From: Isoetes taiwanensis
Taxonomy: Eukaryota; Streptophyta; Lycopodiopsida; Isoetales; Isoetaceae
Length of the DNA: 64,000 nucleotides
Reading direction: 5' to 3'
NCBI GenBank assembly: GCA_021234155.1
Contig: JAJEKV010000014.1
Span: 13,876,494-13,940,493, forward strand
How positions within the stretch are numbered: position 1 is the stretch's first letter; each line of letters opens with the position of its first letter. Under the pieces are notes generated by a model, which was not told the DNA's origin, ran no database searches, and saw only the letters and a list, made by a program, of their open reading frames with translations. Positions 41,821-52,821 of the stretch are shown here, one piece after another. Made by a program: the position numbers and the translations under genes.

Positions 41821-42263
41821 ACAAACAGATGCTGTAAAATAATAAGGTCTCATGCATAAACATTTTCATGAATAGATGTTAAATGCTCTAGGAATTTCGT
41901 GCATAGAGATTTTCATGAACACTATGCTAAAATTTGTACCGTGATATTGGCTTTGGCATCCTGTGCTATATTGAAAACTAATTATGACTTTGGCTTCTTG
42001 TGTTGCATTAGAATCCTGTGCATATTTTATGAATGTGGTCATACAAATTATGCTTAAGCTACCAACGAAACATTTAAACTTCTCACCATGTGTTCTTATG
42101 CCATTCCTTAGTCAAGTTACAACTAAATCAAAGTTTTGTTTCAACTATGTTTTGCCAAACAAAAATTTAAGTCCTCCTCAGGTTCAATTGCAATACTGAA
42201 GCTTCTTAGTAAGTATCTATCTATCTATTTAGGCCCTTAAACTTTACTTATGTTTGTTTTTGT

Positions 42264-42600
42264 GAGGGCTCGAAGGGTGCCAATTTTTTTTAATAACCAA
42301 TATGTAATTAACATTAACATTAATTAACATAAAGCATTACATCAAACTATGTTAAATTAAAATCCCCCTCAAACCCCCTTTGGTTTGGGTGCATTCACAC
42401 GGGGGGTGACGTAGGGCCCGAAGGGCCCAAAATTTTTTTTAATATAACAATCAACACACAACTATTATTAACATTATTAACATAAACCATTGCATTTAAC
42501 ACATTTAAATTAAAATCCCCCTTAAACCCCCTTTGGTTTGGGTGCATATTCACACGGGGGGTTACGTAGGGCAGCGAGAGCCCCAAAAATATATTTACAA
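42264..42600. repeat. Tandem repeat of about 150 bp with CCCCCTTTGGTTTGGGTG
   Basis: Two full units plus the start of a third, each with AAATCCCCC, ACCCCCTTTGGTTTGGGTGC, CACACGGGGGGT and GGGCCC...CCAAAA. Duplicated at about 55,826-56,140. Confidence 0.65.
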
Positions 42601-42739
42601 TACATGTACAAAATTAACACCATTAAGTACATTCTCTCAAACCTTATAGTATTTTGCAAATCTTGATATACAGTATACAAATATTTGTACATGCATGATA
42701 TATATATCAGTTATATATATAAAGGTATATCATAAACTT

Positions 42740-43100
42740 TGGTATATAATGTGTTTGATTCTTACATGCCCGGATGCCGTCCATTTAAAGTGGGGCAGGT
42801 GAAGTGGCAGCATCAGGGCCATCCATTCCTTATGGGCATGCATGGAGGTATGCATGGGTCATGCATGGGGGCATGCACCACATCTCTGGACCGTTGGATC
42901 GAAAGGGGAGGATAAATCCTAGCCCTTGATTTTTCGTAAGGAAGGTGCAAGGAAGGTCCCTTAAAGTAGATTTGGTGTAGCAGATCTTAGCCGTTGGATC
43001 AAAAAGTGAGCATAAATCCTAGCCATTAACTTTTTAATATTAAATTGATTTTTTTTATTTAAAAGAGGTGAGGTGGCACCCTCATTAATAAAAAGGTAAT
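42740..43100. repeat. Plant-type CCGTTGGATC motif pair and CATGCATG cluster
   Basis: Four CATGCAT-type words in 42,834-42,880, then ACCGTTGGATC (about 42,889) and AGCCGTTGGATC (about 42,990), both followed by ATAAATCCTAGCC. These words are common in plant non-coding repeats and support a land-plant origin. Confidence 0.5.
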
Positions 43101-43289
43101 GAGGTGGCAAAACATTTATGATTAGACTTTCTAGGAAGCTTCCTTTTGTTTAATCGCCTTCAAAGGCACGTAGCTTGCGGTAGAGGGGTCGGATAAAGGT
43201 GGGACCTACGCCATTGGATTCCTCTCGTCGAGAGCTTTCCAATGAGTGGTGCTTTGGCACTATTTCGTCGCAGTTGCAGCCAACGTGAT

Positions 43290-44095
43290 TGAACACTAAG
43301 AATCTTTTTGGAATCTTAGAATTTTACGGAATTCATGGTAATTTATAGGAATCTGGGGAATCATCAGAGATCTTAGAGAATCTAGAGGAATTCCAAGAGA
43401 ATCTTAGAGAATCTAAAGGGAATCCATAGGAATCTGAGGGAATCTAAAGGAATCTTCATAAATACGTGGAGAATCTAGAGGAATCTTGATGCAATCTTGG
43501 AGAATCTAGAGGAATCTTTATAGAATCTATGGGAATCTTAAGAGAATCTTTGGGAATCAAAGGGAATCTCAAGAGAATCTTTGGAAAATCAAAGGGAATC
43601 TATAGGAATCACGAGAGAATCTTTGAGAAATTAAGGGAATCTAAGGGAGTCTTTCTAAAAGCTTTGAGAATCTAGTGAAATCATGATAGAATCATGGAGA
43701 ATTTTCCTATAATCTAAGGAATCTAGGAGGATCTTCATCAAATCTTGGAGAATTCAATAGAACTACATAAAATCTTGGGGAATCTAGAGGGAATCTTGGG
43801 GAATCTTGGGGAATCTTGGAGAATCTTGGAAAATCTTGGGGAATCTATTCAAGAGAACTTCTATGAATCTAGGGAAATATAAGGAAATTTAGAGGAATCT
43901 TCATAAAATCTTGAAGAATCTACATAGAATCTTGAGGAATCTTGGCATAATATTTGGAAATCTAGGAGAATCTAAAAAGAATCTTTGTGAACATAGGAGA
44001 TCTAAGGGAATCTTCATAAAATCTTTGAGAATCTAGGAAAATCTTCATAGAAACATAAAGAATCTAGGGGAATGCTTATAGAATCTTCATTGAAT
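43290..44095 (+). repeat. AATCT-rich minisatellite, unit 1
   Basis: About 800 bp built of irregular 10-30-bp words such as GAATCTAGAGGAATCTT and GGGAATCTTGGGGAATC. AATCT recurs dozens of times on one strand, with almost no CG or CHG sites. Duplicated at 56,845-57,655. A (TA)n run follows at 44,150-44,176. Confidence 0.85.
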
Positions 44096-44176
44096 GACTC
44101 TGCATTGGCTTCCGGTCGAATTTGTGCAGTCCCTCATAGTAGAACCACTTGTATATATATATATATATATATATAT

Positions 44177-47100
44177 CCCTTATATCCCTTATCCCTTATA
44201 TATATACAATTATATAAGCACCCCCCTTATATCTAGAGATTTTGGTGTGTACGCCTATTTTTTTTTTTTAAATCAACGGTTGAGATGAAAATATGCCAAA
44301 CCACCCCAAGCACCTCCCTTGGGTATAAAGATTGAGGTGTCACGACTTCAGCCATCGAAGTGCAAGATCTACGGTTCAGATGGGGCCACCTCATGATCCC
44401 CCCATTTGGGGCTTTTAATATGGGCCATTGGATTCATTGATTCTGGGATTCAGGGATTTGGGGCTTTTAATATGGGCCATTGGATTCACAGCAAAAGCCC
44501 CAAATTGAAGTCCTCTCTGTTCTCACGCCCGGAAGAGCCAACGGATTCTCTTTTTGTTCGGTTGGAAGGCCACAAGCACGCCATCGCCATCAGTTTTCCC
44601 TTTTAGCGGTGTAATGTGTTGATAGGGCAACCGGTTTTCTCGAAAAAGCCGATTTTTCTTTGCATTCTTGGATTTTGAAATGCAGATGACATCAAATGAG
44701 AAAAGAAACCAAATAATGGCTAATTCAAGGATTTGTTTCATCTTGAACTATAGAATGTGATCTTGGACCTGCATTATAAAATAGCGGCGTTAAGGAAGAC
44801 TTCAAGACCGCCAACGTAATGCCACAGGAATACCTTATCTAACATCCCAAAAACCTAAGCGCCGGATCGGTCTTGACAAGCCACAAAAATGACTTGACAT
44901 AGAAACAAAGATGAAGTCTCGTAATCCGAGGCGAGATCGAGCTCGAACAAAAAGGCTTAAATTTACTTCCTAAATTTATCAATTTGGGGCCGAAACTTTT
45001 GGGGATGTTAAAAACACCGTGGAATTAAAACACTGGCGCTGGACGGATCAAAGGCGGGAAGGCCGGAGCTAGGAGCTATAGCCATCGAGAAAAGAAGCTC
45101 CAACACGAGACGCATTAACCACGGTTTTGCAAATATTTGGTATGCAAAGGTCTTCTAGGATTTGCGGGGGCGATCTGCGACATGCATCTGAATTCGTTTG
45201 CGGAATCCTCCCCGCCCATTTCGTTCCTCGGGAGTTTCATTAGAATTGTTCATTAGAATTGTTCGGAGGCCTAGATCTCCTAGATCAGGTCGGAACTGCA
45301 GACTAATAGCTTTGTGTTGCACGCAAAAAACCAAGGGCCGGGCTTTTGGTTACGTAAGCAACGAGTATTATAGGCAAGAAGCTAGGCTTCTAGATTATTC
45401 TCTCTGTGGGGTTTTTAATGTATTCCATCTTTGGGAACTACTCATGTGGCTAGATTATGCATTTCTAAGTAGCATGGGCTTGGTTATGACACATGAATGG
45501 TGCGACAGTGTCAGGAGTTGACAAATGAATCGAAAGCACAACAGACGCAATTGCTTGGCATTTCAAATCAAAATAAGGTATGGTTGTTCTTCGCTAGGTT
45601 TTGTTTCTGAATCGGTTGCAATAACTTGCGGGTTGTGTGTAGATTTTCTTTGTGTGAACTAGTGGGTGAAGGACCTCAAAAAAAAAAGTGCATATAAGTG
45701 CAAGCTTTGTTGGTAAGATATGCATATAAGTGCATATAAGAATAGCTTCTTTAGTCGACAAGACACCGCCACTTAGGGTTGAACTCATCCTCGGTTATGG
45801 TGTTAACACATCCTGTGATTATGCTCTCTGATTGTTTTCATGTTAATAGCTCATTTCCAAACGTTGTGGTACACCTTAAGCGCAGGCTACTTTAAGTTTC
45901 AATGCTCGCATTCCAAGTTTAGAAAGACCACATTTTGGCAATGTCTCCATACTATAAATTAGAGGAAATATGCATTTTCATCCGTGCTATTGGTAGGTTA
46001 GTTTCGTCATTTTTGAACTTATTGAGCACGATGAGACTCGGGCACATCCTTCCACAAGATAAATTTGTCTAATTTGTTTGGCAAGTGTATGGCTCGACTT
46101 CTTCCTCCAAAGATCAAATCCAGCGGTTTTTGTTTCTTGGTTTCATGGTTGAGGCTACTTTGTAAATTTTCTGTTTGAAAAAGATCACAAGGTTCTCGTT
46201 GTCTCTTTGCCTTCAACGATCAGCTAATGTTTCTTTGTTTGTAGGTGCATCGTGCGGTGTTACACGGGAGTGATGATCAAATGTTTCAAGTTGCCATTTG
46301 TTAAGGTTAGAGAATATTTCTCCTTTGGGTGTCTTTCATGCTTATTTTCCAACCTGTCATTTATGTCTTTCATTTTTTCTTGATTGATTTAACTTTGGAA
46401 GTCGCTAAGCTCGAACGATTCATATTTTAGGCATACAAGTGACATAGTTTTTCCCCAGCCCTTTTTATTTGTTGGTGCGCCTGCGGTATTAGTAGAGGTG
46501 CGTTGTAGTTTTGCCATTTTAATACATTAGGTGCATCGTGCATGCCGGCCATTGCGGTCTTCTCACATAGCAATTTAAACAAAACATAGAAACATAGGGA
46601 AGAATGACCATGTCTCCTGCATTTATAGTTGATTATACTTAGAGAGGCCATAAGTGATGAGTGCTAAATTTAATGGTCTTCAAGTTAGTATCTATTTGTT
46701 TATATTTCTTTATCCTTGCGGACATATGAAGAAGGTGAAAGTATTGCGAGACTTTTTGAAGGCGACTTAAGTGGTCCTCCATCCATACCCATCTTGCTCA
46801 ACCTGGTACCAAGACCTTTTAGATAATGCCTTTGGTAAGGTTCTACAAATAGCGGCGTTCCAAATTTATTTAGCAGACTTTATGCTCTATATTTTTGAGC
46901 CCAAGTTTTTTAATCGGCTATGGAGGGTATTAAACGTGAGTATCGGAGAGTTGGACACAAGATGGCTTATGTCCGGATCATCACGTTTTCGATGTGGGCT
47001 GGTAGTAGACCCTGCAATGATGAAATTCCGATTCCATTTGTTAGTCCATTCCGGCAATTGATCTCTTTGGATATCCCCCGTCTTGCCAGAACGAGCTCTC

Positions 47101-47339
47101 CAGAACCGTGGTTCAGTCAAAAAAATTTTGATTCATCATACATGTATGGTTTAGTGGATGTGCCCCTAGCTGTACAAATGCTGTAATAATTGGTGTCATA
47201 GACCCAACCGGTTTTCATAGACATTACTCTAATCTTGAGAAGAACGAGCTATACGGACCAGCTTCCTTCCTCTACTTTTATTCGATTTCTCAGGGATTGC
47301 TATTTTTGAATGAGCCAATAGGACAAGATGGTCATTTCT
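44177..47339. other. Flanking segment S1, last part; weak ORFs only
   Basis: Contains a duplicated GGGGCTTTTAATATGGGCCATTGGATTC (44,406 and 44,460) and AACGGTTGAGAT (about 44,275). Plus-strand ORFs at 45,198-45,521 and 46,771-47,186 (YEEGESIA and CSTWYQDLLDNAFGKVLQIAAFQI-type pieces) look protein-like. They are not recognised and are disrupted in one of the two units. This may be a decayed host gene. Confidence 0.3.
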
Positions 47340-49098
47340 GCAAACTTGGTTTCTTCCTTTATTCCTAACACTTTCAAATCATAAATATTTAGCTCTTGGG
47401 TCTCCTCTCCACCTGTGTCCGTCAAAAATTTCCTTATATTGGGGCAATTGATTGCTAAAAGGTCATCCATATATCTAAACACATGTCTGAATAGTCTGAT
47501 TTCAGCAAATCTCGCTTGTTTGGCCAGGTTTTTAATGAAATTGAACTCAAACCAGGCTAAGTAGCAGTTGCACCAGCAGGGACTGCATGAAAATCCCATT
47601 GGGATTCCACAGACCTGCTGCCATATCCCCATACCCATGCTTACAAAACAGTTAATAAGTAACCATGTATTGGTTTTTATAAAACTTTGTAAGCTAATCC
47701 AGCTCCAGCATTTACCTTGTGGAGGTGCCTTAAACCATTTTGCTAACATCTCACCATTGCTGCATTTTTTTTCCATAACTCATGTCTTTTATTTTTTCTC
47801 TTCATATAACTCCATGTCATGTTAGCAATTTTCTCGCTTACCTTGCAGATCCCATTTTCCCCATATAAAGGAATGCTCTCGTAACATTTTGTAATATCTG
47901 CCACATAGACTTCTTCTATTTTACCCGGCAGATTTAAGACCACATCATATATTGAGTTGACTATCCAATTAGAATTTGCTTTTCCTTGTATGAAGGTATT
48001 TATGTGGGCACATCCTTCATTTGTAATTTCTGGCCATAGTGCCATAATTGAATTAAGTATGGCTGTAACTAATAATGCCATTTCTATGTAAATTGTTCCA
48101 TGTGCATTCATGATCCATCTGTATTCTTTCTTGTGTTCTTTATATATGCCCAAAAGATAAGGGAGTTTTTCAGATTCAAATTCCACCTCTCCAATACAAT
48201 CTTGGATCCCAATTTTAATTTCCAAGCTTAGTTTTTCTGCTGTATTTGTTACAGGCAGAAAATCAGAACTTTCCAGTCTTCTAAGGGCTATTTCCCTGAT
48301 ATGTGCAGGACAAATAAATGATGGGTTATTTGTTGCTTTGTCTACGCCTGATATGTATAGGTTCTCAGTTAACCATTTAAGGTTTCTAATTACTCCTTGA
48401 TCATTCAGGGCAAATTTTCGAGTACCTTCTCTTCTACAGGCTGCTCTTATTTCTTCTCCTGCCTGCTCAATAATCCTCCTCTTAATTACTTCCCTGTCTG
48501 CATCTTTGATGAATGGGAATTCGAATTTGTGGGCTTCAAATATCGCATCACAAGTCTTGCTTATCTCCACATTCAGATCCCTTGTCAGGAGTGCTTTATC
48601 AGGAATTTTTTTGAACATGTTCCTTAGCATCTTGTTGTGGTTCTCACATGTCCAATGTCACTGTCAACGAACCCTTTTAAGTTAGGATTCATACAGGGAC
48701 ATTTGTGGTCTGCCTCTTGTGCAAAAACATAAAAGGGTTTGTAGCACATCTCCTGTAAATTTTCTGTGTATCTCCAGGAAAAAAATAGTATTTTCCATGA
48801 TTAATTCTCCCACTTCCCCTAAACACTTCTTCATGTGTTTGCTGACAATCTTTGGTAAGCATATTTTATCCATCACTTTAGATAGAAACATACAGTGGAC
48901 CACCTTCTTTTTATTTTTGTCCTTTATCTCAGTCATACGTACCCTTCCCTGGCAGTCTCTTATCACTGTTCTATTCACCTGAATATTTGAGCAATCAAAT
49001 TTGTTTATTAGTCTTACTAACCATGACATTCCCTTCACGTACCATATCAGTGCAGGATGTTGAATCTTGTGTCTAACTGAAGCATGGACAAATGGCAT
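47340..49098 (-). pseudogene. ORF2 reverse transcriptase, copy 2, truncated
   Basis: N-terminal piece 49,098-48,682 has a frameshift at IMENTIFF (an extended A-run). The RT piece 48,630-47,743 begins MLRNMFKKIPDK and keeps VDKATNNPSFIC and motif A ADITKCYESIP. After another frameshift, 47,776-47,340 keeps GIPMGFSCSP and YMDD (47,462-47,473) but is cut off after KEETKFAE by the duplication junction. The thumb, hairpin and 3' repeat are missing. Its frameshifts differ from those of copy 1. Confidence 0.8.
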
Positions 49099-49443
49099 GC
49101 TCAGTGGGAAAAGAGATCTTTTCCTTTATTTTATTTTTTTGTCTATTTATGGCTTTCGAACTTTAGAAAGCCTAGACGGCCCATCCGGGTATTCTTGGAA
49201 TCCCAAAATCCATTCTTATCACTCAGTGTGATGAAAATCTAGCTGGTATACCTTTATTTATAAAGGAGATTTTAAAATATCTTTTTCAATCGTATGTATA
49301 TCAAAAGTAAAAGCAATCTACTATTTTAAGAATGTAGATATTTTTGACAATTTACTCACTATTATTGTAAAGTAAACTATCATCCAGGATAACATTCGTA
49401 CCTTTAGTATTTGAGATTCTGTACCACATCATCCACTATTTTG

Positions 49444-50928
49444 TTACTCTGCTTTTGTGACAGAATTTTCAGTATTACTTGGTGTGCCAAGATCTTCAAC
49501 ATTTGAGTTTTCGGCAGTGCTAGATCCACTTTTTCCTGGGTATATAGTAATGCGTGGTGGCGTATACCCTACTTCATTTCCAATAGATGCTGTTCTCATT
49601 TTGCCTTGCCTAGTTTTCCTATTGCCTGTATTATTACTGGCTGCTTGCGCTTTAAGCATGAAAGACACAGGTTTGATGCTCTTTTCACACACGATTGCCA
49701 TCTTGCAGGTTGGAAATTTGATTTTTAGATCCCCCCAGGGGTCCGCTGCAAGTTCAAATGCCATTTTGATAAGCATGTTCCTTACCTCTAAGTAGGATAG
49801 ATACGCCATAATGCTATCCCTCAGTGCCGTTTTCAGAAGTTTTCTCATGGATACCATCTGTGCTATAGTAGATAGGCCAGGAAAGACCTTGTCTAAGTTG
49901 TTGAACATATACCAAATGGCATGGTCTAACCATGTCATGTTCTCTTTGCAACCATTGCCTTTGGCTCTGGGTTCGCATTCACATTTAAAATACGGGCACC
50001 ATGTTCTCCAGACCCGTTTCAGGTAGAAAGCATCTCTAGGGATGGTCGGGTATGCCATGTGTCCTTTCTGCCTGATATATATGTGATCATCCTTGTTGCA
50101 TTTCTTGTCAAAAAAACGGTGGTCAATATGCAATTTGATCTTTTCCTTATGTACTATTTTCTCCATCTTTAGGGCTGTATTTTCAGCAATCTTTTCTTGT
50201 TCAGGGGTAATGTCACCCAGCATTACCCATGATTTTCTGCTGATAGGGGCTAGTGCTCCAAAGTTTTTTGTACGCCAAATACCCTGATTGCAGTATTGGG
50301 CATGTCCTTCCACTAATCTTTCAGGAATAATGGGAAAAGTAAGACAGTTATGCAATGTAAAATTAAATTCCTTTTCACTGTCATCTTTTCCAGAAGTATT
50401 GCTATTCTTCACTGCTGCTTTTTCTTCTTCTGATAGTAATGCTTCACCGAATGGATCTTCATCTACGTTCTCTTCATTACATCCTGCGATGTTTCCCATT
50501 GTTGTATTAGCAAGACATGAATTTTTTATTTTGTTGGCCTTTTCCAACGCTAGTATAACATAGAACTGCCCTTTAGCTTTGTCTTCTTCCATTGTACAGT
50601 TATAGACCTTTTCAGGTAGCTTACCATAGACTTCTTCAATAACATTGCAAGCATCTTCCCATTCATCCCCTATTTTGTTCGTTTTGGGGACTAACTCCAG
50701 CCAGTCATTAAAGCCTAAGTGAGTGACAGCCGACAACTCTTCTGGTTTTCTTGAGGCTTCTTTTTCCAATATAAGCATGTGTATCTTCGGGTTTTTGATA
50801 CATGTGATAAGAGTCTGTACTGCTTTGCTGGGACAAATGATTTTGCTATCTCCATATCCCAATGCATTCAGTTCTTTGTTCCAAGTAGGTGGTTCAAATT
50901 CCATTTCCACCTGAGAGTCTTCATTATC
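49444..50928 (-). CDS. ORF1 exon 2, copy 2
   Basis: Almost identical to 35,828-37,366, with a few substitutions and small in-frame differences (for example GQFYVILALEK for GQFFYAIPALEK). A small deletion in the tail ends the protein at SVTKAE about 14 residues early. Acceptor at 50,928; joins the intact exon 1 at 52,200 in phase 0, giving about 606 residues. This is the only complete exon 1 plus exon 2 pair in the window. Confidence 0.75.
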   Translation of the reverse strand, partial: DNEDSQVEMEFEPPTWNKELNALGYGDSKIICPSKAVQTLITCIKNPKIHMLILEKEASRKPEELSAVTHLGFNDWLELVPKTNKIGDEWEDACNVIEEVYGKLPEKVYNCTMEEDKAKGQFYVILALEKANKIKNSCLANTTMGNIAGCNEENVDEDPFGEALLSEEEKAAVKNSNTSGKDDSEKEFNFTLHNCLTFPIIPERLVEGHAQYCNQGIWRTKNFGALAPISRKSWVMLGDITPEQEKIAENTALKMEKIVHKEKIKLHIDHRFFDKKCNKDDHIYIRQKGHMAYPTIPRDAFYLKRVWRTWCPYFKCECEPRAKGNGCKENMTWLDHAIWYMFNNLDKVFPGLSTIAQMVSMRKLLKTALRDSIMAYLSYLEVRNMLIKMAFELAADPWGDLKIKFPTCKMAIVCEKSIKPVSFMLKAQAASNNTGNRKTRQGKMRTASIGNEVGYTPPRITIYPGKSGSSTAENSNVEDLGTPSNTENSVTKAE

Positions 50929-51033
50929 CTGTTTTCATAACGATATGAGTTTCATTGCCATAATTAAATAAACAAATACGTATGCTCCAGAAATCCAATC
51001 AAGGTCAGATGACTTGAAATATCTAAAAAAAAC

Positions 51034-52821
51034 CCTGAACGAGCTAGTCCGGGCAACAGCCCTACTAGCACTCCAGACTATGTCGGTCAATCCCTTCATA
51101 GTCTTATCAATCTACAATACAATTGAGCAGATCATATGTAGAGCAACTGACCCCTGGTATACAAGTTTTTTAACTTTATCTTTGCAATAATATGGATTAT
51201 ACATATCCATTTAAATTCAGGCATTTGTACTATTTCTTTTACCTGTATGCCCTAACAATTCTTTTTTGGACCTTTTTTATGCTTATATGCCATGTAATTT
51301 CCTTTCTTTCATCTATAAGTAATGGATCATAGTTTTTCTATCCCACAATTTCTTTCTTAAGTCAAAAAACCATTTAGTCTGGTTTCTTTTTCGTGATTTC
51401 AATGTAAGGTGGTCATTTCACAATTACCCAAACAGCAAAACACATAATGTACATAAATATATCCTTAGATTTCTTCAAAAATTGCTGTATCATAACATTT
51501 TCCAGCCTATATTTTGAATCCAAAATATCATACCTGAACATGATTTCTTTTTGCAATATTTCCACATTTCGTGCTGCTCAGCATGTACTTAATATCCAGT
51601 AATGCATACTAATGTTTATCATCATACTTGTTTATCAAAAATGTATCAAAATGTTGGTATATGTACCATGCATTAAAAACTTACAGCCCTTGGTTCCAAC
51701 ACCAAAATAAATCTGATATAAGACCGATATTTAAGATCTTCACAAGATTCTTCTCATCCTATCGCGTAAAACACATCATAACAGCAAAGAAGAGATAATG
51801 ACAGAGGAAACCCCACGTGCACTGCAGCCAATCATGCAAATATTAGCTTAAAAATGCAGTAATAATGCAAGGGCCAAAAGGTACTTAGTGGGTTTCCCTC
51901 GCCTCCCTTCACCCATTAAATCCTCTTGCCCTTGATTAGTAGAAGCATAATAGAAATGAGAGGTAATGAATCTGAAAATCTTTAAGCAAATAATCCACCT
52001 AATTCAACTTTATCAGCTTAACCATTTATATTTGTTGGTGAAGCCCCTTTTTCCATCCGGAGCTTTGAGAATGGTTAGCCCATCAAAGGTTAAATCAGCT
52101 AACCTTTGCTTATCTTTTCTTTTCAAATATCGTGCACTCATCTATTTTTTGGAAACCTGTGTATCCAAAATACCTACATAGTTGTATTAAACGAAATACC
52201 TGGAGATGATCTTCATCTGATGCATAATCTTCATCAAACTGCGTTTCAGGAACTCCAAAATCATTTGGGTCGTTTTCTTTATAGAATCCACCTGGTTTTC
52301 TGTGGTAATACATGCCTTTCTTCCCATTATAGCTCTGGTTTCCATCATATCCCCTTTTTCCTTCAAAACCTTTGCCGCCTCCTCTTCTATCCATGTTTAG
52401 AAGGCCAAATCTAATTGATTCCTCACAAAATCTCAGCTCCCGGTACAGTTCCGGCTGCTTCTCCCTATACTCTTCTGAGTTTTCACTATCCGAGCTCGGG
52501 CTGGAATGAAGACTCATGTTGTCTTGTACCATAAGCAAATGCCCGGGAAAGGTTGGTTTGGGTCTTAACTTTCACCATAAATTTTGGGTGTATGTCAGAA
52601 TAGGTCCTGCTATGCATGATTCGGTCTTGGCTCTTTTTTGACCATAGTCATTAACCCTTCTGCCATCATCTTTTTCTAAAAGGATTCTTATTCGATTCAT
52701 CTCTATACTATTATCAGTAAGAAACATGCATTACCTATGTATTTAAAATAAGCAATGGGTGTAAGTTATTTATCTCTTCCCAAAAATCCCATTACCTTTT
52801 GAAGTATCATTTTACCCCTTT
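51034..52821 (-). repeat. Retroelement long direct repeat, copy c
   Basis: Third close copy, upstream of ORF1 copy 2. It begins CCTGAACGAGCTAG after an A-run and ends TTTACCCCTT, where segment S2 starts. Confidence 0.85.
52200..52532 (-). CDS. ORF1 exon 1, copy c, intact
   Basis: ATG at 52,532; same Ser/acidic start, RG box and donor CTCCAG|GTATTT (52,200/52,199) as the other copies, without the stop seen at 38,777. The intron would be 52,199-50,929 (about 1.27 kb). An upstream exon cannot be excluded, because the frame stays open a little before the ATG. Confidence 0.65.

Larger units (their letters stand above)
33737..47339. repeat. Tandem segmental duplication, unit 1 (13.6 kb)
   Basis: Includes the 5' part of ORF2, ORF1, the direct repeat b and 8 kb of flanking DNA. 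The next unit starts at 47,340. The unit border falls inside the RT gene, joined at TTCT (GCTGATTCTGCAAAC and GTCATTTCTAGTTGC give GTCATTTCTGCAAAC). This is a non-homologous junction with 4-bp microhomology. Confidence 0.9.

Noticed and set aside
42395-42586. Minus-strand ORF in S1
   Set aside because: Entirely within the 150-bp tandem repeat; open by chance.
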